This document shows, in pieces, positions 1 through 4,952 of a DNA stretch of 6,120 bases; within the stretch, counting starts at the first letter, position 1, and each line of letters opens with the position of its first letter. Location: positions 1 through 6,120 of the forward strand of contig JAUUWR010000057.1 of NCBI GenBank assembly GCA_030588935.1, read 5' to 3'. The notes under the pieces are model-generated. The model did not search any database and was not told the DNA's origin. It was given only the letters and a program-made list of their open reading frames with translations. The position numbers and the translations under genes were made by a program. The DNA is from a bacterium (GTDB lineage Archaea; Nanobdellota; Nanobdellia; Pacearchaeales; GW2011-AR1).

Positions 1-192
1 AGTCTCATCTGAAGAACCTTCAAAATATTCTATTAAATTACTATCCCCTTCTCCTGGATAAGGATCAAGGGTCTTAAGTATCACATCATGCCCAGCAAGT
101 GTCTTAACATTGATAGTTGTAGTCGTAGCAAAAACTAATGGCATAACCAATAAAATCAATAAAACCATGCAACCTAATTTTTTATTCACCAT
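1..192 (-). CDS. Secreted protein with signal peptide, 5' part only
   Basis: This frame starts at ATG 192 and stays open to the left edge, giving 64 residues; the rest lies outside the window. Residues 1-22 form a classical signal peptide: Asn-Lys-Lys at 3-5, a hydrophobic core MVLLILLVMPLVFA, then a Thr-rich stretch (TTTTINVKTLAGH), so export by the Sec route is expected, with cleavage near Ala22. Cys8 lies before the core and is not a convincing lipobox. The mature part (INVKTLAGHDVILKTLDP) reads like the first beta-strands of an Ig-like or carboxypeptidase-regulatory-like domain, as is common in archaeal surface proteins; that domain call is inference. Gene order after the pilin-like cluster on the same strand suggests another surface component. 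A TATA box at 221-230 implies its own promoter and a short leader. Nothing here shows a catalytic function. Confidence 0.8.
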   Translation of the reverse strand, partial: MVNKKLGCMVLLILLVMPLVFATTTTINVKTLAGHDVILKTLDPYPGEGDSNLIEYFEGSSDET

Positions 193-220
193 CTTTAATA
201 TTAAACATTAGAAAACCCTC

Positions 221-230
221 TTTATAAATT
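221..230 (-). promoter_or_regulatory. TATA box for the secreted protein gene at 192
   Basis: On the minus strand the sequence AATTTATAAA, preceded by a run of A, is a near-ideal archaeal TATA box. Its centre is about 34 bases before ATG 192. With the usual 25-27 base distance the transcript would start near 200 and carry a leader under 10 bases. It lies in the 53-base gap after the stop codon of the upstream pilin-like gene. Confidence 0.55.
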
Positions 231-245
231 TTTTTATAATGCCTT

Positions 246-758
246 TCAACCATAACACATTTCCAATTCAACATTAATATTTCCTGAATCCATAAAAATT
301 GCCTGTGAAGAACCAGCACTTGAACTGCAATTTGCAAAATCACCGTCGCTGATAACTAAAATCTCCTCATCACCTTCAATAGTCAAATCCCGGTAATAAA
401 TATTTAATTCATATGCTTTGTTTTTTCCAGCTTCAGAAACCTGAAAACTATTTTTAATAATTTCATTAAAACTCTTTTTTAAGACATCGCAGGCCATTTC
501 ATCATTTAAGCATTTTTCATTCCTGTAACATGATTTAATCAGGTCTTGCAAATCTTTATAATTTGGAATATGACTGATTGCACAGTTAGTTGTGTAATAC
601 ATAGCAGACTGAAGAAAATCAGAAATCTCAACACTTGTTTTTTTCACACTCTCACCCCGCCCGATTGCAAAACTCAAAAAAACCAGCCCAATTATGCTAA
701 CTATTATTATAATTAGGGCAAATCCGACTATTTCGTGTTGTGCTTTTTTGTTTTTCAT
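246..758 (-). CDS. Pilin-like single-span surface protein, six cysteines
   Basis: This 170-residue protein has the layout of an archaeal type IV pilin-like protein. The basic start MKNKKA is followed by Gln7 and Glu9, then a hydrophobic segment at about 10-32, then an outside domain. Prepilin peptidases of the EppA/FlaK type cut just before such a Gln, so A6/Q7 is the likely cleavage site (inference). The outside domain carries six Cys (59, 77, 83, 90, 144, 168), consistent with three disulfides. Its first half looks helical (KDLQDLIKSCYRNEKC) and its second half beta-rich. I do not recognise a named family beyond similar uncharacterised DPANN proteins, and no enzyme motif is visible. A weak ribosome site (AAAGGA) lies 3 bases before ATG 758, and a copy of the repeated element (774-838) lies just upstream. 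It is the last of three consecutive pilin-like genes. Confidence 0.8.
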   Translation of the reverse strand: MKNKKAQHEIVGFALIIIIVSIIGLVFLSFAIGRGESVKKTSVEISDFLQSAMYYTTNCAISHIPNYKDLQDLIKSCYRNEKCLNDEMACDVLKKSFNEIIKNSFQVSEAGKNKAYELNIYYRDLTIEGDEEILVISDGDFANCSSSAGSSQAIFMDSGNINVELEMCYG

Positions 759-773
759 TTTTCCTTTATTCTA

Positions 774-838
774 TTTTATCACTAATATAATAAATTATTA
801 GGTTACTCAAAGAGGAGTTTAAGCTTTCTCTTCTGCCC
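774..838 (-). promoter_or_regulatory. Repeated intergenic element, copy 1 (likely promoter of the 758 gene)
   Basis: Read on the minus strand this is a 65-base element with three blocks: GGGCAGAAGAGA followed by AGCTTAAACT, then 17 bases, then ATAATTTAT, then 9 bases, then GATAAAA. The same blocks with almost the same spacing occur at 1402-1468 (minus) and 5600-5664 (plus). The ATAATTTAT block is centred about 36 bases before ATG 758, a reasonable TATA position for a short leader carrying the AAAGGA ribosome site. Block 1 would then be an upstream regulator site. The promoter reading is inference; the repetition is seen directly. Confidence 0.55.
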
Positions 839-882
839 AATGTCATATTTATACCTTATTAGTTTTTTATTTATTTCAATAA

Positions 883-1401
883 TTATAATACCTCGCTCCC
901 TGCCCACAACTGAGCAATCTCACATTTATCATAACCATAATTATTTTCATATTCTCGTCGACAAAGAGCAACAAAACTACTAATAACCTTCTCATTCTCA
1001 ATAGCTTTATCATAAACCTCAATCACATCACAATCAGGATAGTTAGAAAGACTGCATTCAATCATCTCATTTTCTTTTTTATCAAATCCAGAATATTTAA
1101 TAACACTTAAACTTGAAAAACTCCAAAAATCTTCATAACTTTTTTTGCCAATCAAAGCCATTAACTTGTCTGCATCAACACAATTAGATTTTCCGCCAGC
1201 ACAGATAAACTCAGCTGTTCCTGCTAAATTTGTAATAGCAGATAATGTCCTCCCCTCCACAATCTCAGTTGCACTTTCCTGAAGATTTTTGTAGACTATT
1301 GAAAGAGCAAATAAACCAACCAGCACAAAAAATAAGATAATTGCTATTATCATGAATGCCATTTCTTGTATCTTCAGCTGGGATTTTTTATTTTTTATCA
1401 T
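883..1401 (-). CDS. Pilin-like single-span surface protein, six cysteines
   Basis: This 172-residue protein starts MIKNKKSQ, with Gln8 after a basic stretch and a Ser, then Glu13 and a hydrophobic segment at about 14-37. This is a class III (prepilin-type) signal peptide layout, with cleavage likely at S7/Q8. The outside domain has six Cys in three spaced pairs: 67/74 (CAGGKSNC), 116/124 (ECSLSNYPDC) and 147/160, where the second pair member sits in GYDKCEIAQLW. The pattern resembles a recurrent uncharacterised DPANN family that I recall, but this was not checked. No catalytic motif is seen. There is no Shine-Dalgarno before ATG 1401 (AAGATAAAAATG), which fits a leaderless transcript made from the TATA-like block of the element at 1402-1468. 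It follows the 318-residue pilin-like gene after a 98-base gap, so it probably has its own transcript start. Confidence 0.82.
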   Translation of the reverse strand: MIKNKKSQLKIQEMAFMIIAIILFFVLVGLFALSIVYKNLQESATEIVEGRTLSAITNLAGTAEFICAGGKSNCVDADKLMALIGKKSYEDFWSFSSLSVIKYSGFDKKENEMIECSLSNYPDCDVIEVYDKAIENEKVISSFVALCRREYENNYGYDKCEIAQLWAGSEVL

Positions 1402-1468
1402 TTTTATCTTGAATCTCTATAAATTATCAAGCTCTTCAGATGAACAGCTTAAGCTTCTACTTCGACCC
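1402..1468 (-). promoter_or_regulatory. Repeated intergenic element, copy 2 (likely promoter of the 1401 gene)
   Basis: This minus-strand element ends directly at ATG 1401. Block 1 contains GGGTCGAAGTAG and then the perfect 10-bp palindrome AGCTTAAGCT (1446-1455). After 18 bases comes ATAATTTAT, then 10 bases, then GATAAAA. Over the first 26 bases it matches copy 3 at 21 positions and copy 1 at 18. The AT block is centred about 23-24 bases before the ATG, suiting a leaderless start, and the palindrome is centred near -50, where an archaeal activator could bind just upstream of the TATA region. The regulatory role is inferred. Confidence 0.55.
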
Positions 1469-1499
1469 ATCATATTTTATTAAGTTAGTAGTTATTTTC

Positions 1500-2456
1500 T
1501 TAGTAAATTCTACAAACAGCCCCCTGATTTTTAGCATCAACAACCTCAGCCTTCTGAGATATTAAAAATAAATCTTCAGATGTCTCCAAACCTTTAGCCA
1601 ATACCATCATCTCTCTTAAATCAGCCTCAATATTAGAACTGCATCCCTTTAGCTCAATAATCTTAATCTTGTCAATATAAATTAATGAAAGCTCGTTAAA
1701 TCTTTTCATTAATCTTCTTAAATTACATTCATAAATTTCAGGCGAAGAAACAATTGCAGCATAAAGCAAACTGTCTGTATAATATAGGACATCACTTCTT
1801 CTAAAAACTTTTCCATAATCATACAAGCTTTCGCAATTATAATCCTCGCACATTCCATAAACAGAAATATCACAGCCAAGATTAGAGCCAAAACAAACTT
1901 TAATTCCAGCGCAAGCCCCTAAATCTTCTGAAAAATTAATATTTTTAATTCCAAGCCCAAGGACCTCGTCTTCAATCTCATTAGGCTCCTGATAAAAACA
2001 ATAATCCCCACCACTTATCACAATAATATCAGCTACTTTAAAAGGCATCTCAAAAGACTTGGAAAATAAATTTAACTGTTTCCCTTCAATCACACTCTCA
2101 GCAAAAACATATTTCTTAGTATTAATCTCTCCCCCTTTTTCTCCAAACTTATTTCCAAAAGTTTTTTCTGCAAAAGCAATTGTGTTTTTTCCAAACACCC
2201 CCAAATCAGAACAACCATAATAGGTCCGAGCATCTTTTTTAAAATTTATCTGGTCAGATTTTCCAGAAGCCAACCCAGTTCCCATTGGTTCAATCAAAGT
2301 AGCAAGTTTTGCAGCAGTTTCTGTAGAAACCCGGTATTCACTTGTTTCAATAAATTTAGCAGTTCCGTAAATAGCTAAAAATAAAATCACAATTCCTGCA
2401 ATAATCGCAAACATCCAGTTGAATGGCATTGCTATTCCTCTTTTTTGTTTCACCAT
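1500..2456 (-). CDS. Large pilin-like single-span surface protein, ten cysteines
   Basis: This 318-residue protein starts MVKQKRGIAMPFNW, followed by a hydrophobic segment at about 14-36 with the outside domain behind it. The KRG before a hydrophobic run again resembles a prepilin signal, but Ile rather than Gln follows the Gly, and the MPFNW start may instead be a permanent N-terminal anchor. The outside domain has ten Cys (82, 153, 182, 188, 195, 203, 208, 244, 272, 315), five of them clustered at 182-208, so several disulfides are likely. I see no enzyme motif; it resembles uncharacterised DPANN proteins. Its start is 7 bases after the Nudix stop, with a good ribosome site (GAGGA, 3 bases before ATG). 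It is therefore probably translated from the accessory operon mRNA, although by type it belongs with the surface genes on either side. The first codons lie in a 16-bp repeat shared with 2901-2916. Confidence 0.82.
   Translation of the reverse strand: MVKQKRGIAMPFNWMFAIIAGIVILFLAIYGTAKFIETSEYRVSTETAAKLATLIEPMGTGLASGKSDQINFKKDARTYYGCSDLGVFGKNTIAFAEKTFGNKFGEKGGEINTKKYVFAESVIEGKQLNLFSKSFEMPFKVADIIVISGGDYCFYQEPNEIEDEVLGLGIKNINFSEDLGACAGIKVCFGSNLGCDISVYGMCEDYNCESLYDYGKVFRRSDVLYYTDSLLYAAIVSSPEIYECNLRRLMKRFNELSLIYIDKIKIIELKGCSSNIEADLREMMVLAKGLETSEDLFLISQKAEVVDAKNQGAVCRIY
2441..2456 (-). repeat. 16-bp direct repeat, copy 1, at the start of the 318-residue pilin-like gene
   Basis: The minus-strand sequence ATGGTGAAACAAAAAA is identical to 2901-2916, exactly 460 bases away. 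Both copies are preceded by a purine-rich ribosome-site stretch. The two copies flank the Nudix gene. The A-run lowers the information content, but the GGTGAAAC core makes a chance match in 460 bases unlikely. Confidence 0.7.
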
Positions 2457-2463
2457 TTTCCTC

Positions 2464-2883
2464 TTAACTTTTCTTTAATAATTTATTTAATTTTTTTAAA
2501 GCTTCTTTATTCTGTGGCCATTTTAATAATTTTAATGCTTCAGTATATGAGCACCATTTTATATCATCATGCTCTGGATAAATATTAACATCAAACAATA
2601 TCTTAGTTTTTGGTTCAACTTCAGCGCCAAAAACAAATTCTTTTATTTTAGGATTTTCTTCATGAATATATTGATGCACTTGCTTTATTATTCTTTTTAT
2701 ATTTTCTATTCCTGTTTCTTCTTTCACTTCTCTTTTAGCTGCTTTAATAAGAGATTCTCTTTTTTCAGTTCTTCCAGTTACTGGCTGCCAAAATCCTCCC
2801 CTTGAAGAAATTCTTTTCAATAATAAATATCTATAATTATCATTTATCTTTTTGAATATAAATACTTGAATTGTGGTTTTCAT
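2464..2883 (-). CDS. Nudix hydrolase, NudB-like nucleotide pyrophosphatase
   Basis: Nudix enzymes hydrolyse nucleoside diphosphates linked to another group. The complete Nudix box G-x5-E-x7-REVKEETGI is present, starting with VTGRTEKRE and continuing through KREVKEETGI, so metal binding and catalysis should be intact. The preceding FWQPVTG and the C-terminal EHDDIKWCSYTEALKLLKW resemble NudB-type dihydroneopterin triphosphate or dNTP pyrophosphatases; the exact substrate cannot be read from sequence. I chose ATG 2883 (MKTTIQVFIF), which begins at the first beta-strand and has GAGGG 5 bases upstream, giving 139 residues. An earlier ATG at 2919 (or 2916) would add 12 residues, overlap the MFS gene by 26 bases, and also has a plausible ribosome site. 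It lies 10 bases after the MFS stop and 7 bases before the next gene, so it is internal to the operon. It is likely cytoplasmic. Confidence 0.9.
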   Translation of the reverse strand: MKTTIQVFIFKKINDNYRYLLLKRISSRGGFWQPVTGRTEKRESLIKAAKREVKEETGIENIKRIIKQVHQYIHEENPKIKEFVFGAEVEPKTKILFDVNIYPEHDDIKWCSYTEALKLLKWPQNKEALKKLNKLLKKS

Positions 2884-2893
2884 CTCAACCCTC

Positions 2894-3466
2894 TCAATCT
2901 TTTTTTGTTTCACCATCATTTTTCTCCTTTATCCAAAAAAGAATAATTCCAGATATAACAGACATTATTCCAACAAACCAAAATATAATTTCAAAACCAA
3001 ATTTACCAATAATAAATCCTCCAAGCATTAAACCAATAGCCCCAATTATTCCTAAAAACATATTATAAAACCCCAAACTTTTTCCTCTTGTTTTTTTATG
3101 AGTTATATCTGCCATAAAAGCCTCGTCTGAAATCCCCCACATAGCCGAAACTATCCCATTCATTATTTGTAAACCATATAATTGTGGGAGATTTTGAACA
3201 TATAAATAAAGAATAGTTATAATGCTTGCTCCAAATGAACTTAATATAAGAAAAGGTTTTCTTCCAAACTTATCCCCAGCCTTTCCTATAAAATAAGTTG
3301 CAATTGAACTTACAAGAACACTAACTCCAAAGAGCAATCCAAGATTTTCTATTCCTCCTCCTATATTATTTAAAAATATAACAAAAAAAGGCCCAATTAA
3401 TTGAAATGCAAAAACTGCTACCCCATTTGAGGATAACATTAATCTATAATTTAATTTATGTTTCAT
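2894..3466 (-). CDS. Half-size MFS transporter-like protein (six membrane spans)
   Basis: This 190-residue membrane protein corresponds to only the N-terminal half of a Major Facilitator Superfamily transporter, which usually has about 400 residues and 12 spans. Six hydrophobic segments are visible at about 8-32, 39-61, 71-90, 93-118, 129-153 and 157-178. Motif A sits between spans 2 and 3 as GKAGDKFGRKP, an excellent match to the MFS consensus. The protein ends right after span 6 with a short charged tail (KEKNDGETKKD). It could be a functional homodimerising half-transporter or a gene truncated in the central loop. The stop lies just beyond one copy of a 16-bp direct repeat (2901-2916), which makes truncation by recombination possible. 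The start overlaps the SET gene by 11 bases and has GAGGA 6 bases upstream. The substrate is unknown. Confidence 0.85.
   Translation of the reverse strand: MKHKLNYRLMLSSNGVAVFAFQLIGPFFVIFLNNIGGGIENLGLLFGVSVLVSSIATYFIGKAGDKFGRKPFLILSSFGASIITILYLYVQNLPQLYGLQIMNGIVSAMWGISDEAFMADITHKKTRGKSLGFYNMFLGIIGAIGLMLGGFIIGKFGFEIIFWFVGIMSVISGIILFWIKEKNDGETKKD
2901..2916 (-). repeat. 16-bp direct repeat, copy 2, at the MFS/Nudix junction
   Basis: This copy is identical to 2441-2456 on the same strand. It lies in the last codons of the MFS gene (reading GETKK in that frame) and also covers the alternative upstream Nudix start codon at 2916. A slippage, duplication or recombination origin is possible but cannot be decided from one sequence. 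Confidence 0.7.
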
Positions 3467-3938
3467 TTTTATTCCTCTTTTTATTTTTAATTAAATAATC
3501 AGAAATAAATTCTTCATATTTCTTTTTTGTTTTTTTAGGTAGTTCATTATATGCTCCAAGTTTTCCTCTGCAAATTTTACTTCCACATTTACAAATTCTA
3601 TTTTTTGAAGTTATCTCATCACCATATTTACCTACTATCATCGCATAATCTATTGTGATTTCCTCCCCCTTTTTTATATCTTTAAAAGCCACAACCATTG
3701 TTCTTTGTTTTATTCCAGAATTTGGATTACAAGAATGACAAAGATATTTTCCAAAATTATCAACTGGAACAGGGTCAATAAATAAATTTTTACCAATAGG
3801 AATTGTATAAATTGTGCCTTTGTTAACAATTGGACCTGCTACCAGAAAAATGAATTCACCTCTCTTAAATGATTTCTTGGCAAATAGGGATTTACCTTTA
3901 TTTTTTGTATTTTTTATATAAATATTCTCTTTAAACAT
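3456..3938 (-). CDS. Small SET-domain protein lysine methyltransferase-like protein
   Basis: SET proteins transfer methyl groups from S-adenosylmethionine to lysine side chains. This compact protein holds nearly a whole minimal SET domain. Residues are counted from the upstream GTG: an N-terminal GKSLFAKKSFKRGEFI strand region, the cofactor/substrate motif LCHSCNPN at 68-75, the pseudoknot partner GEEITIDY at 93-100, and a post-SET zinc motif CKCGSKIC at 118-125. In the usual NHSCxPN motif the first residue is Asn; here it is Cys69, an odd change at a cofactor-contacting position. The tail is Lys-rich. Two starts are possible: GTG 3944 (overlapping the HEPN stop) or ATG 3938. I prefer 3938 because GGAG lies 5 bases before it. 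The 3' end overlaps the MFS start by 11 bases. Possible targets include DNA-binding proteins or operon partners; the target is unknown. Confidence 0.88.
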   Translation of the reverse strand: MFKENIYIKNTKNKGKSLFAKKSFKRGEFIFLVAGPIVNKGTIYTIPIGKNLFIDPVPVDNFGKYLCHSCNPNSGIKQRTMVVAFKDIKKGEEITIDYAMIVGKYGDEITSKNRICKCGSKICRGKLGAYNELPKKTKKKYEEFISDYLIKNKKRNKNET

Positions 3939-3940
3939 TT

Positions 3941-4360
3941 TCACTCCAAACCCCCCAAATATTTTTCAATGAGACTTTTAATCATATTTTTAATCTCTTC
4001 AATATTATCTTTAGTTTCTTCTATTGAAATATCTTTACCATAGTAATTTATTAAATTTCTTATTTTCCTAAATCTATCAAATTTAATTGAAAGAACTTCT
4101 TCCCCCTTTTCTTTTAAAAAATAAGTAAAAGCTTCATGAGAATAAATCTTAAAACCATCCATTATAGAAATAGCTTCTAATACTTCTCTTAAAGAATCAT
4201 AATAATTAGCCATTATTTTTCTAGAAGAATTTTCATTTATTTCCAAACTATCTAAAAACACCATATCTCTTTTGATATTGTTAATTAAAGATTTGACTAA
4301 GGCAATGTCCTTGGAAGTTCTTCTTACAAGCTCTTTATCAATAAAATCTTTAAATCTCAT
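3941..4360 (-). CDS. HEPN-domain protein, toxin-like partner of the nucleotidyltransferase
   Basis: This 139-residue, mostly helical protein resembles HEPN proteins of the HEPN/MNT (HepT/MntA, type VII) toxin-antitoxin systems. In those the HEPN partner is an RNase with an R-x4-H-x-Y site that the MNT partner can silence by adding AMP to the Tyr. The matching segment here is RKIRNLINYYGKD, with Arg101, Asn102, Tyr106 and Tyr107. The catalytic His position is occupied by Tyr106, and the exact target Tyr position is Gly108. Either the RNase is inactive or this is a variant subfamily with RNxxxYYG, which I believe is seen in archaea. Its start overlaps the nucleotidyltransferase stop as ATGA (4 bases), indicating translational coupling, and its stop abuts the SET gene. 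Alternative reading: a helical partner subunit of the nucleotidyltransferase without RNase activity. Confidence 0.75.
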   Translation of the reverse strand: MRFKDFIDKELVRRTSKDIALVKSLINNIKRDMVFLDSLEINENSSRKIMANYYDSLREVLEAISIMDGFKIYSHEAFTYFLKEKGEEVLSIKFDRFRKIRNLINYYGKDISIEETKDNIEEIKNMIKSLIEKYLGGLE

Positions 4361-4890
4361 TTAAACACCTCCAAATAACCATAAATAACAATGCCATTAA
4401 TCCAGCTATTTAATAATTCCTTATTTTTCTCTTTTATTCTTTCAATCTCTTTTTTTGAATGAATAAATAACTGTATCTTATTTCTCAATCTTTTTTCAAA
4501 CTTATTCAATTCAATTTCTTTTTTTAAAGGACTCACAATTAACAGATCTATATCACTTTTAGATATGTTCTCTGCTTTAGCAAAACTTCCAAACAAAACA
4601 ATAGCTTCTGGATGATTAAACTCCTTTACGAGATAATCAATAAGCCCAGAACTTTCTAAAAGTTCAAGATTATAATTTAATTTCAACTTTTTAAACTTCT
4701 TACTTTCAACATTTGCTCTAAATAAAAGATGATTAAACTTTTTTTCTGATTTTAAAATATCTTTCTTTTCAAGATTTTTTAAATATTTAGAAATGGTTGT
4801 AGGAGATTTTTTAAGTAATTTAGAGAGCTGTCTAACATGAAATTCTTTTCCAGGTTCTTTCATAAAAAAATCTAAAACTTGATTGTCCAT
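4357..4890 (-). CDS. Winged-helix / MNT nucleotidyltransferase fusion, antitoxin-like
   Basis: This 177-residue protein joins two domains. Residues 1 to about 62 form a winged-helix DNA-binding domain (EFHVRQLSKLLKKSPTTISK as the helix-turn-helix, then a wing). Residues about 80-150 form a minimal nucleotidyltransferase with the motif G101-S102 followed by S112-D113-I-D115 (VLFGSFAKA, then KSDIDLLIV), which binds metal and ATP. A third acidic residue is expected on a later strand; here that strand reads NKIQLFIH, with Gln140 at the likely position, so activity is uncertain. In HEPN/MNT pairs the MNT member adds AMP to the HEPN toxin; the fused DNA-binding domain suggests it also represses its own promoter. 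It is the first gene of the accessory operon, with no Shine-Dalgarno and a TATA box about 24 bases before ATG 4890, so probably leaderless. Three phased sites (4876-4930) cover its promoter. Confidence 0.85.
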   Translation of the reverse strand: MDNQVLDFFMKEPGKEFHVRQLSKLLKKSPTTISKYLKNLEKKDILKSEKKFNHLLFRANVESKKFKKLKLNYNLELLESSGLIDYLVKEFNHPEAIVLFGSFAKAENISKSDIDLLIVSPLKKEIELNKFEKRLRNKIQLFIHSKKEIERIKEKNKELLNSWINGIVIYGYLEVFK

Positions 4891-4930
4891 TTTTATGTAC
4901 AGTTGTTCATATATTTAAACAATTGTCCAT
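4876..4930 (-). promoter_or_regulatory. Leaderless promoter with three operator-like sites at 20-bp spacing
   Basis: On the plus strand TTGTYCAT occurs three times, starting at 4883 (TTGTCCAT), 4903 (TTGTTCAT) and 4923 (TTGTCCAT), exactly 20 bp apart. The two upstream copies are extended to ACAATTGT (4919-4926, a perfect palindrome) and ACAGTTGT (4899-4906). The outer copies share 14 of 15 bases (4881-4895 and 4921-4935). The minus-strand TATA box TTTAAATAT (4911-4919) lies between two sites, and the third site covers the start codon. Twenty bp is two helical turns, so all sites face the same side of the DNA. This suits cooperative binding by the winged-helix protein encoded next to it. The sites are seen; the binding partner is inferred. 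Confidence 0.72.
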
Positions 4931-4952
4931 TTTTAAAGGTTTCTAGTAGAAT

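Noticed and set aside
246..1401. The two six-cysteine pilin-like genes as a recent tandem duplication
   Set aside because: Only the N-terminal signal layout is alike; cysteine spacing and the outside domains do not match.
2569..2805. Plus-strand open frame of 78 codons
   Set aside because: It is antisense to the Nudix gene with its intact Nudix box; the product is a Phe/Ser-rich low-complexity string typical of reading AT-rich Lys/Glu codons backwards.
2871..3068. Plus-strand open frame of 65 codons
   Set aside because: It is antisense to the MFS gene and the Nudix start, has no recognisable domain, and is explained by codon bias of the real genes.
3942..3944. GTG 3944 as the SET gene start
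   Set aside because: Possible because it overlaps the HEPN stop, but ATG 3938 has GGAG 5 bases upstream and loses only two residues.
4876..4935. Short CRISPR-like array
   Set aside because: Only three copies of an 8-base core at 20-bp spacing, overlapping a TATA box and a start codon; no repeat-spacer organisation and no cas genes.
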